64,000 nt of DNA, taken from contig WHVA01000126.1 of assembly GCA_015179125.1 (NCBI GenBank), positions 106,001 through 170,000 on the forward strand. Reading direction: 5' to 3'. Position numbers and translations under genes: made by a program. Shown here piece by piece: positions 45,391 through 56,114 of this stretch. A model generated the notes under the pieces. It was not told where the DNA came from. It worked only from the letters and a program-made list of their open reading frames with translations, and made no database searches. The DNA comes from Gautieria morchelliformis (lineage: Eukaryota > Basidiomycota > Agaricomycetes > Gomphales > Gomphaceae). Position 1 is the stretch's first letter. Each line of letters opens with the position of its first letter.

Positions 45391-46640
45391 TAAAGGTTGT
45401 TATACATGTTTGTTACGCTTCGGTACATAAATAACCTGAATGTCCCATCCAGCCCTGTGCCTTTGCTGGTGTAATCATTGCAAGTGCATTGTGTAAAAAA
45501 AAATGCACTCGATGCATATTTTTGTGATCCACTGTGGAACGGAATTCCACACCATTGCGTCAAATGACAGACTTCACATAGGAGAATGCTTCCTCGATGG
45601 GGTTATAATCGGGGGAGTATGGAGGTAGATAGTAAAGCCGCACACCACTGAAAAGATTTATGAGCTTGGCCTCGAAAAACAACAGAATGTGACGTACTGG
45701 GCAGCACAGATTGGCGCAACATCAGCAAGATGGTGGATTGAGCAATTATCCATTACTAATACACTCAGTGGTGCTGGCCAAGGGTTCATATGTGGAAGCA
45801 ACTGCTCGATGTATCGCATGAAAGTGGGGCCATCATACGTGCCCTCACGAATATCTGAAAATATTATTCCATCGCTGGAAAGGGCCGGAAGTATGGAGAA
45901 CCTAAGAGCAATGTTAGGCTTGGTACATTCATAAACAAGCACATACCCTGGCCCATGCACAAACTTTGCGCTCACTCTGGCACGCTGACCTTTATATGAC
46001 CACCCAAAAAGTCTATATGTCATCCGACAGTCGATCCTGCTTTTGTCAATAAATACTAGATGATCTGGCGATTCAGCACCAATTTGAAACTGAAACCGTG
46101 CACGACTGGCTGCATTATGCTCAGCTGCAGCCTTGGACAGCTATTGGAAGGCCAGGGTGAGTGTACTTCGTGCCAATAGTCAATAAGCCGCACCTTCTTA
46201 TGTGTAATGCCAAACTCAGTCAACGTGTCCCAAATTGTTGAGATACCTACAATGATGCCATGCTGCTGCTGAAGCTGGTCTTGCATCTCATCAAGGTATA
46301 TATCAGGATTGTGCTCTAAAAGAGCAAGCAGGAACTGGATACAAACGTCAGTGAATGGTTGGTATATAGAGATCATACATGCCTCCATCTCCCCATCCAT
46401 CACTCTAGATCTCTTTCCCGATCTTCCAAGACCTTCGGGGATAACCTCCCCTGTCTCTCTCCACAACTTGAGAATGCTCTCAACTACACGTCGTGACATG
46501 TTGAGATGGGTGGATATGGCCGCAATTTCATATCCAAGGGTGAATCGCTGGTTTATTACAAGACCGCGCACATCCTTTGAGTATGACCGACGGGTGCGAT
46601 GTGAATCTGGATGTCGGGGTGTCTTGACCATGGGGTGTGC
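45391..46640 (-). pseudogene. Tc1/mariner-type DDE transposase
   Basis: From 46634 down the minus strand reads MVKTPRHPDSHR, an HTH segment (EIAAISTHLNMSRRVVESIL), LYLDEMQDQL-type and GISTIWDTLTEFGITHKKV linker motifs, VFIDKS (first Asp), GWSYKG, FSILPALSSDGII, VLVMDNCSIHH (second Asp), YSPDYNPIEEAFS (third acidic position), and MITPAKAQGWMGHSGY near the end. This is the full order of a fungal Tc1-like transposase. Stops and at least three frame changes occur (near 46140, 45670 and 45570), so it is dead. Terminal inverted repeats were not located. Confidence 0.8.
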
Positions 46641-47336
46641 AGTCAGGATACAAATAAATGAAACACATATACAATAGAATGAAAGAGGAGTGCGAACATG
46701 AAACGATGAGGTGGAAAGAGGGCAAAGGTACCAAACACGTCTTGAGACCTGCATACATGTTACCCTGCTGTTACGTATCGGAAATCCTGGAGGTCGGAAC
46801 TGGAAAGGACAATGGCTTCAAGTTATATGTTGCGCCCCTGATGAACTACCGTCCTAAGTATTTTGGATTTGACTTCTGGATGTCAGAGAAGGCGGAAGTC
46901 GAGAGTAAGGTCAAGGGTCGAGGAAGGTCGGAAGAGGCGGAGGACAGAGGGTCGAGAACGGAGGGAGACAAGACTAGCAAAACTCGCTGTGCTAAGAACA
47001 GGAGACAATGCAAAGGGATTCACGTATCAAAGTCGATTATCTGATTGCAGAAACGGAGACATACATGAGGGGGTTTTATACAAAGAGCAGAAGCAACAGG
47101 TAATGGTATGGTACTAAGCAAATTCCGGAGAGTGCGGGAATCAGATAGACATACAGGGAAAGTAACTAATGCGAAACAAGGGGATGACAAGGGGGTGCAG
47201 GGTAGGGTAAGTACAATGGCAAAGAACAAGGCGAGTAAGTACAATGGGCATCGGAACAAACGGAATTATGGAAATAGTATCTTGCTGTGTTCAGGGTCAA
47301 GTACAGGGGGCGGTATCTGGAGGTGGCCAGGGGTAC

Positions 47337-49816
47337 TGTTTTGGAAGCCTTCAAGACTTTGGTGTTATTGCTAACGCCTCTGTCTATCAGAACATGTCGT
47401 TTACACGACTAGTAGAATACCAGTTCAATGCAGCAGCACAACTCCGGAAATAATTTAATATTTGTACCTTGGTTGCAATCTGTGTAATAACTAGTCCAAG
47501 TTATTACAGCTGGAAGGCAATGCGTTTCTTAGCTCACTGAACAATAAACTAAAAGAGTGTGTAGGTTCAAGGACACTATCGGGGTCCAAGAGTATTCCTT
47601 TTAATAAAGAGGGAATAGGCTCCGCAGGAGAGTTTGTAAGTGGATTGGGTCGACCAACATCAATGCACTGCAATAACGAGAGAGTAATGTGAAGTGGCTT
47701 TCGTGCACAACTTGACTTGACTTGTGAAAGTCACTGAACAGGAAAATCAACTGAACAGCTCGTCTCGGGTATTGGAGTGCTAATTGACAAGAAAATCGAT
47801 TGCCAACCTCACTCTGTAGAGTTTCACCCAGCGTGTTAGGCTAAGTGGCTAAGCAGTAAAGCAACTACTTAACTAAGAATAGTTACTCTAAGCAAGAGTA
47901 GTATTCTAGTTCGGGTTAGGAACTTAGGTAAGATGTGCAAGTCACACAAGCTGTGTAGGATAGAAGATGGGTAGATTGATTGCTCAAAGGGCAGGCAAAG
48001 GGCCTCCTTTTATATTGTAATGTACAAGAGCTTAGTAAGCAGGTAGAACCTTCTATCTATTAATGGAATGGGGGAAGAAGCTTGGGGAAGATGGAAGAAA
48101 GGGTTGGAAGAAACTGGCTGTTTCCAGGGGACTCTACCATGCTTCTGTCAAGATTGATTTTCAGGCGTTAATATCGTGTATTAGTGAACACAGCGAATGC
48201 CCGAATAACTTGTGCAAATAAGTATGCCGTTCGGCGAATAGGTGAACCAATGGATGTTCACAAGGTAAGAGGGTTTGCCTAAACGGGGCTCACCCTATCT
48301 ACAAGTTGTAGCAAAATAGCCCGTGACTCTTGACGTTGTAACGTGCAAGGTCTCACGGAAGGGCTGTCTAAGTCTCGACAATCCCTTCGCCAACAGCCCA
48401 GAAAATGGTTCGAAGGCTAAGGTAACGAAGATGAAGTATGAGAACTCACCAGTGATGCCTAAGTCCTTTGCTAGTCGAAGATGGGAATCTCCAAGAGAGG
48501 GCTAATTGAACTGGGGAATATACATGCGAATGTAAACTACTTACATCGAATGCTCGTAAGGTATCGGCGAATAGGAAAGAGGCCGTCACAAGTCAGGGTT
48601 GGATAGAGGTGCGCGGTCATGATACTAGGTAGATGGAATAAACATACAATAGAGAGGGGAGAATGAGAACATGAAACGACAGAGAATAAAGGGAGCGAAG
48701 GCATTTATGGACAAAACCATGTCTTGGGACCCGCATACATGCTACCCTGCACGGACTCTTCGTTTACTGGGTTGATCCCGCACGACCTATGGAAGAGACG
48801 TCCTGCGATCACACCTTGGCCATACGAACACCCAATGGGGTTGGATTAAGAAGATGATGGGGTTAACATGAGCCATCATGCCGGGTGAATGGTATTGATC
48901 GTATTCGATGGCGTGCCTGCTGACGAAATGTGCGAGCAGCGAATAGCGATTCAGAGAATGGGGCGAACAGCGGGTAGAGTGGACGTAGAGGGGAAGTGAT
49001 CGGTAGGTGCGGCGAACTCTGGCGAAGATGCTAGGGAGTGACGAGGGGGAACATAGACGTAGCGCGGTAGGAGAAATAAACCGGTCGTGACAGCTTCCTA
49101 CCAATCAGAGCTTGATTTGTCAGGAATGACTCACTGAAAAGGGTCATGTGCCATAGCACAGCTTGGCTGAGTCATGTACTCCTGACTCACCAAGTTGTGC
49201 CTGGATTGGTTGAGTCATTGAGGCTGTATCTCCAGATAACCATGTATTTGGCACTCAGAAGCTGAGTAAGCAGTTCTGAGCCAATTAGGGCTCTGTAGCC
49301 ATAATTACTAAGAGCACTGCTTAGCACAGCTGAGCATAGCCTGGTACAGCCTAGTTGTCATGACTGACCATGATCCCCATTGTTTGGTGAAGCCAAACAG
49401 GCTGCACAGTTGCTATGGCTGCATATAGCAACTGTTTGAGACTCAGCTGGAAATACTGAGGGAGCCATCCTGCCGGACTTGTGGGTGCTTGGGTGACCAT
49501 TCCGAAAATGCGGCCACCGCCGAGGTGCCCGGCGGAGTTTGAAATAGAGCGCCCGGAACAGAGTTGTGGGTGCTAGAGGATCCACAACTCTGTAATGACA
49601 GAAAAATGGTAGTTTGAGCCATGGAGACTTTGGAAAAATAAGGAAAAATATAAGATAACTAGAGGAATGTTTGGAAAGCCTTTCCCCAGTTATATTAACA
49701 GCATACAGATACTGTTAATTCTTCAAATGTGTTTTTACATGTTGTCAAGACAAAAGGAAAAGACTAGGGCTGGTTGAGCAGCCTTCCTTGGCTGGTTGAA
49801 CAGCTGTTCCCCAACA
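47337..49816. mobile_element. LTR3 inserted in LTR4 (near-perfect TSD)
   Basis: Begins TGTTTTGGAAGCC and ends GTTCCCCAACA. Flanks GGTAC (47332-47336) and AGTAC (49817-49821) differ at one base. Without the nested LTR1 it is about 1.5 kb, the length of LTR2. It contains further TGA(G/C)TCA motifs around 49134-49205. Confidence 0.78.
48146..49092 (+). mobile_element. Solo LTR1 (reference copy) with perfect TSD
   Basis: 947 bp from TGTCAAGATTG to CGGTCGTGACA, with TGTCA/TGACA inverted ends and GCTTC on both sides (48141-48145; 49093-49097). It is the innermost insertion of this nest. No internal retrotransposon sequence. Confidence 0.93.
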
Positions 49817-50172
49817 AGTACTGAAAGAACAAGGGGTCGAGGTAGAGGGTTGCGGATGGTGCGGGTGTTGCGGAATAGAGTCGGAGGTAGCACGGAGGTG
49901 ACGCGGAGGATATGCGGAGGTGGCAGAGATGGTTGAGCGGAACAGTCATAACACCTGCACCTCCTTGCGATTCATGATAGGACCAGTGATGAACCATCAA
50001 TCTGGGTAAAGGATGTCGATCGTGTTTGATGGCATGGCTACTGGCGAATGATGCAAGTAGTGAATGGTCATTTGGCAAATGTGGCGAATAGTGAATGGAG
50101 CAAAGAGTGAATGGAGCGAAGCCGAGCGGACATGGAAGAGTGGTGAAAGGGAAAACAGGGATAGCTGGGTAC

Positions 50173-51201
50173 TGTCATGACCGGTTTATTTCTCCTACCG
50201 CGCTACCTCTATGTTCCCCCTCGTCACTCCCTAGCATCTTCACCAGAGTTCGCCGCACCTACCGACCACTTCCTCTACGTCCACTCTATCCGCTGTTCGC
50301 CCCATTCTCTGAACCGCTATTCGCTGCTCCCACATTTCGTCAGCAGGCACGCCATCGAATATGATCGATACCATTCACCCAGAATGATGGTTCATCATTA
50401 ACCCCATCATCTTCTTAATCCAACCCCATTGGGTGTTCGTATGGCCAAAGTGTGATCGCAGGACGTCTCTTCCATAGGCCGTGCGGGATCAACCCAGTAA
50501 ACAAAGAGCCCATGCAGGGTAGCATGTATGCGGGTCCCAAGACATGGTTTTGTCCATAAGTGCCTTCGCTCCCTTTACTCTCCGTCGTTTCATGTTCGCA
50601 TTCTCCCCTCACTCTATTGTATGTTTATTCCATCTACCTAGTATCATGACTGCGCACCCCTATCCAACCCTGACTTGTGACGGCCTCTTTCCTATTCGCT
50701 GATACCTTACGAGCATTCGATATAAGTAGTTTACATTCGCATGTATATTCCCCAGTTCAATTATCATACGTCGTCCATCTTGTGCAAACTTGACCTCGCT
50801 GTGATCATCGTCTTGAGCCTCTCCTTGAAGATTTCTATCTTCAACCAGCCAAGGACTTCGGCATCACTGGTGAGTTCTCATACTTCATCTTCGTTACCTT
50901 AGCCTTCGAACTACTTTCTGTGCTGTTGGCAAAGGGCCCTGAAGGAGCACCTTCGCCAGCGAAGGGACCGTCGAAACTTAGACGGCCCTTCCGCGATATC
51001 TTGCACGTTACGTCGTCAAGTGCTGCGAGCTATTCCGCTACAACTGTAGATAGGGCGAGCCCCGTTCGGGCAACCCTCTTGTTTCGTGAACATTCATTGG
51101 TTCACTTATTCACCGAACGGCATACTTATTCGCACAAGTTATTCGGGCATTCGCTGTGTTCACTAATACACGATATTAACGCCTAAAAACCAATCTTGAC
51201 A
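50173..51201 (-). mobile_element. Solo LTR1 with perfect TSD
   Basis: 1029 bp from TGTCATGACCGG to CAATCTTGACA, flanked by GGTAC (50168-50172; 51202-51206). It interrupts the older LTR1-type copy, which resumes as ACAAGAAATGAATGAG. Confidence 0.93.
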
Positions 51202-51228
51202 GGTACAAGAAATGAATGAGTCATGACA

Positions 51229-51571
51229 ACTGTATAGTGAAAACTTCAGAGAAGCTAATTCGTCCTGCCCTGCAGTGGTACGAGTCCCATTGAGCCCAAC
51301 CTGCACGGAGGCTGCAACTGACACTATCCGAATGCATCCTGGGCATGTGGGTCTGTCATGGAGTGGGAGTTTAACAGGTGATGGGTTCTATGATGGATGA
51401 TAGCCCCAACACCTGGGGTCCTGACAGGAATGATGCAAATAGCGAATGCGAAAACAGTATGGCAACGAATATTTTGGCAAGATATTCGCTGGTTCGGGAA
51501 GTCGTTCGCCGGTTCAGGAGGTCATTTGCTGTGTGTTGAGGGATGATTCGCAGAATAAACGAATCATGACA
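51229..51571 (+). mobile_element. LTR1-type internal spacer and second terminal fragment
   Basis: Parallels 32913-33195: AACTGTATAGTGAAAACTTC spacer, then GAATGATGC-AATAGCGAATGCG to AATCATGACA. It differs by about 50 extra bp (TCATGGAG...GGGGTCC) at 51360-51415. Confidence 0.6.
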
Positions 51572-51828
51572 CATGGGTCGGTGTGATGGGTGGGATTGAA
51601 GCAGCATCTAGACTAGGGTCCTGCCACCACCTACACTATATTTCAGATGCTGTTACTGTGGAGAGAGGTATGACTCACCTTTGGTACACAAGTGCTATGT
51701 GAAAAAGCATCCCTTGCACTCAGGATAAAACAGTAAGGTAATGGCGGCATGGGATGCCTAATACTGCACATGCAGCAGTCACATATGTACCGTCCTGCAT
51801 CCAGAATCACCACAAGATGACTAGCTTA

Positions 51829-52401
51829 CACTGGAGACATGGCAAAATTTCCTGACTTTGAAAATCAACTGGAAATCCTGAGGATATTCCACATTTCTTC
51901 AGAATTTCCAAGCTCAGGAAATTCGATGAAAATTTAATGTTTTGTCAGAGTTTTTTGACTGCAGGAAATCCTTCAAAAATTGTAAAATTATCACCTCAAA
52001 TCCTCAAGAAACACTCAGGAAACATTGAATTTCCACTTCCATGAAACTAGATATTTGCTAAAATTTCCCCAGTTAGGAAAATCTATAGAAACACTGGTTT
52101 CTACAAAGTTTCCCTGGAAAATATTCAGGAAACCGACATTTTCATAGAATTTCCAAACTGAGGAAACTTTATTAAATATTTAGTTTCATAGAGGAGGAAA
52201 TTCAATGTTTCCTGAGAGTATCTTTAAGATTTTGATGTGATAATTTTACAATTTTTGTAGGATTTCCTGAAGTCAAAAACTCTGAGAAAACTTGAAATTT
52301 TCATCCAATTTCATAAGATGGGAAATGTTGAAGAAATGTGGAATATCCTCAAGATTTCCAGTACATTTCCACAATCAGGAAATTTTGCCATGCCTCCAGT
52401 G
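51829..52401. mobile_element. Foldback MITE
   Basis: Ends CACTGGAG(A/G)CATGGCAAAA, inverted at 51829 and 52401. The similarity does not stop at the tips: the left half is nearly the reverse complement of the right half along its full length (shared blocks such as GGATATTCCACATTTCTTC and CAGGAAATCCT). No coding capacity. The flanks show no clear target duplication. AT-rich with repeated GGAAA(T)TTCC words. Confidence 0.8.
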
Positions 52402-52859
52402 GTAGGTGTATCACTCGAAGGAGATGGGTGACCAGCAAGGCTTGCTTCCAAATCAACATCATGAACCATTCTGTGGAGATAAGACATGTATCATTGGTGA
52501 ATGGGTCATGCATGCACTAATTTTCTGAATGAATACAATGTGGTGAATATAGTGTAATCACATACCTTTTCTTCATTGCCTTGCCACTTGTATACCATCT
52601 CATTCTCAACATGCACTGCATATTCCGTCTAGGCGATAGACTATATCAATTACAAAGAAGTGATATAAACAGTTTTTCTCACCCATGATGTAACACCGTC
52701 AGGGAGTTGCAGAAACTCAACTCTGCAATACATTGATAGTCCCATCTCATGGTAACAAGTTTGCAGTGCAAACAGCCATGCATATTGGCGTAGAAGCGTG
52801 AGTACTTTTGCAAAGAGCCGTTCAAGATTGGATTTGTGTTCTTTGCATGATGACTACTG
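52402..52859. other. Intergenic, nothing recognised
   Basis: Unique-looking AT-rich sequence ending at the LTR1 insertion at 52860. Confidence 0.3.
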
Positions 52860-53835
52860 TGTCAAGATTGGTTTTTAGGCGTTAATATCGTGTATTGGTG
52901 AACACAGTGAATGCCCGAATAGCTTGTGCGAAGAAGTGTGCCGTTCGGCGAATAAGATGAACCAATAAATGTTCAGAAGGTAAGAGGGCTGCCTGAACAG
53001 AGCTCACCCTATCTACAGTCATTGCAAAGTAGCCGATGACACTTGATGATGTAACATGCAAGGTGTCATGGAAAGGTTGTTAAGCAGCAACAATCCTTTC
53101 ACCGGCGAAGGTGCTCCTTCGGAGCCCTTTGCCAACAGTGCCGATAATAGTACGAAGACTAAGGTAATGAAGGTGAAGTAGGAAAACTCACCAGTGGTGC
53201 TTAAGTCCTCTTCTGGTCGAAGATAGGAATCTATAGGAGAGGGCTCAAGGCGATGGTCACAGTGAGGTCAAGTTTTGCACAAGATAGACATATGATCATT
53301 GAACTGGGGAATATACATGTGAATGTAAACTACTTATATTGAATGCTCATATGATATCAGCGAATAGGAAAGAGGCCGTCGTGAGTCAGGGTTGGATAGG
53401 GGTGTGCAGTCAGGATACAACACATATACAATAGAAATAAGGAGGAGTGCGAATGTGAAATGATGGGGAGGAAAGAGGACGAAGGTACCTATGTACAAAA
53501 ACACGTCTTGAGACCTGCATACACATTACCCTGCACGGACTCTTCGTCTGCTGGGTTGATCCCACATGATCTACGGGTAGGACGTCCCGCGAATGCATTC
53601 TGGCCATAGGAACACCCAAAGGGGGTTGAGTCGAGAAGATGATGGGACCAGTGATGAACCATCAAGTGGGGTAAAGGATGTTGATCGTGTTTGATGGCGT
53701 GCCTACTGGCAAACGATATGAGTAGCAAATAACCATTCGGCGAATTCGGTGAACAGCAAACGGAGCGAACATAGAAGTGGGGTGGCGAAAGGGAAAATGG
53801 AGTTACTGGATACAAGAAATAAATGAGTCATGACA
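52860..53835 (+). mobile_element. Solo LTR1 with perfect TSD
   Basis: 976 bp from TGTCAAGATTGG to GAGTCATGACA, flanked by TACTG (52855-52859; 53836-53840). Its 3' half is the variant seen at 32047-32670 rather than the 48146 type, so two LTR1 subfamilies share the first part but differ in the GCGAAT-rich 3' part. Confidence 0.93.
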
Positions 53836-53840
53836 TACTG

Positions 53841-55905
53841 CATGTTTCAGACTGTTAATGGTAATAGAGGCAAGATGACTGACCTGTCACACCCGTTCCT
53901 GTTCCTTAAGACTCTGACTTATGGTACTATAAGGGCAACCTAGGCAGACGCTCTACACTCAAGCAGTGAACTGGCGAAGGGGGATCCAAAGAGAAGACTC
54001 TAAGGAACCCCTTCACCACCTAGCTATGACTATAAGTAACTCGGGAACCATATAGTACAGGTTGTGCAGACATTGGCAACGTGTACTAGTTACACTTCAG
54101 TAAGACTTACAGTGATCATCACTGCTTTGACATATGCATTTTATCTGGTGTAATTATTCGTTTTTCTTTTCAGTTGGAAACAAGACATAGCACAAGAGAT
54201 GCATGGAATTTACATGGGTTGAACAAAAGAAGGGAAGGATCATCTACCCTAGCTTGAAGAAATGTGACTAATACGCTTCGGTGGCCAAACGCACATATCG
54301 GCGTTACATAAATGTAAATCTATCGAATAAGGATTGGTGACACGACTGCCTGGCAGTGTTGGAATATGCTAGATCGCTTGCCAATAGGGTGCACCGCCCC
54401 TCGTACCGGGCTAAAGCAATACCCTCTGTCGGTAGGCTTCCGCAGTGACAAAAATGAAAACCAAAATATACCTTGTTCTCGGCAGAAGAAGTATCTGGAA
54501 AGCACATAGATTAACGAGAAGGAATTTCACCGCCCTGATTTGACATACGCAGCTCGAGACATAGAACAATTTTAACTGGCCAAGAGTCTCCTCTCCATTC
54601 TTAAAGACGAGTACTTCAATACAGGTATGCGACATTGGCGCCCATTCCAATCTATAGCGATAATGAGAGATTGAGCCATGAATATGATGCTATGAACTTG
54701 AATGTACACACCCTTCAACCCATCTCATTGTAGTAACTGGAAACACTATGACCGGGGGAGATCTCCGATGCCTGTTGAGTTTTCTTCATTGTTATGTGAT
54801 ATGGAGTAGGGTTTAGAAGGACCTGGGGTGGTAGGTGATTCGGGGCTACTCACGCAGAGCTATATACCCTCTTGGATCTCACCCGGTGCCTGTGATGATC
54901 ACGAGGATAATTGGCCCAATTCATCTTCAAGGTGGGGATGGACGGACGATATTTTACACAGATCGCTTCTCTCCATTCGGGACTGGCTTGGGATCGATTG
55001 AGGCAAAGCGTGCCCCCGTACACCCTTATATATCTAACTTGAAGGGGGATCCACATTGATCTATGCAATCAAGTCATTAAAATAGAATCCAAGACGTTAC
55101 AGTAAGTACTTACAGATGCCAAGTGGCCCAAAAGAGGACACCCGTGATCTGGACTAAAGGTTATATACTATGAAATCAGTAACCTCAATCGCTACAAGAC
55201 ATGACAATTGTGGCGGCTGTGAATATGCATATCCCACCCGACAGTGATCCAGGATGCTTGCTGTACTTTCTGCTTTCACAGGTAAAAAAAGTGCGCACTT
55301 CGAGAGTAATAACAATAGTCGAAGCATCCGAGAAAATTACGAAACTGGGCATGCCCGGTTAGCGGTCACTACAAAGTAAACATTAATATAAAGCACTGTG
55401 TCATACATGAAAAAACCACAGGGGTCAGTTATGAACGGGCAGACTCATCAAGCCGCTTCAAGCCTGAGGCCTAAGCAAATACTCAGCTATCAGGTATTTG
55501 ACGTATGAGGGAATAGGTGAAGAGCGTTCGTGCGAACTTGAATGAAAAATAGCCTGTTAGTAATGAACAGTGATGCAACGACTGCTACAAAAGCGCTGAG
55601 CCACGGTGGGCAGATAAGGAACACCATGGCTATTGGTGGGAGCGAAGCAAGCCGGAGCATAACTGGAGTTAGTAGGAGACATAAAACATGAGGCCTTGCA
55701 AAAGGAGGCTAGTCTACGGCGCAGTACAGCACTGACAAGACCACTCTTCAGTCCGCAACCTCTAAGCGCGCATGACTAATATCAGGGTTGGGGTTAGGGT
55801 GGCAAAAATCTAGGCTCGGTTACAATATTCAGTGGACAAGTAACTTCGAGGTCCCCAAACCTACTGCAGCATCTAAGAATATATACTCAGTTAACTATAT
55901 AAGCA
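53841..55905. other. Unassigned region
   Basis: Small frames at 54304-54650 (minus) and 54835-55059 (both strands) carry no motif. A TATATAAGG word lies at about 55029 on the minus strand. I cannot support a gene. Confidence 0.3.
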
Positions 55906-56114
55906 TCAGTGCTCCTCCAATATTGAATCAGGAAGAACTTGATGTCCATAATACTTCTGATTTGCCCCACCATTCAAGCCTTTTTGGTAAGCATCCATGA
56001 ATCTCACAGAATGATTAGCAAACCTGTATCATATCCTCACAGTAAGCTAGTGTTCCATAGAAAAACAAGGAGTGGAAAGCACCTTCATCTTTAGTAGGTC
56101 TACCTTATCTAGTA
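55906..56114 (-). pseudogene. DDE transposase C-terminal fragment, second copy
   Basis: Minus strand reads VLDKVDLLKMKR, an intron ending TACAG, then FANHSVRFMDAYQKGLNGG and YYGHQVLPDSILEEH before TGA (55906-55908). It is homologous to the tail at 20529-20883 (LDNVPLVQIQR; YANRSARFIDAY). The upstream edge at about 56114 runs straight into the broken end of Gypsy pol. Confidence 0.6.

Larger units (their letters stand above)
46769..49953 (+). mobile_element. LTR4 with nested LTR3 and LTR1; TSD CCTGC
   Basis: Starts TGTTACG and ends CATAACA; flanked by CCTGC on both sides (46764-46768; 49954-49958). Its first part matches the solo LTR4 at 8623. It is interrupted at 47336/49817 by LTR3. Confidence 0.82.
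46628..51228 (+). mobile_element. Outermost LTR1-type copy, disrupted by nested insertions
   Basis: Pieces 46628-46768, 49959-50172 and 51202-51228 join into one LTR1-type sequence (ending TGACA at 51228) when the LTR4 block (46769-49953) and the LTR1 at 50173-51201 are removed. The 5' end is truncated at the Tc1 pseudogene. Confidence 0.75.
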
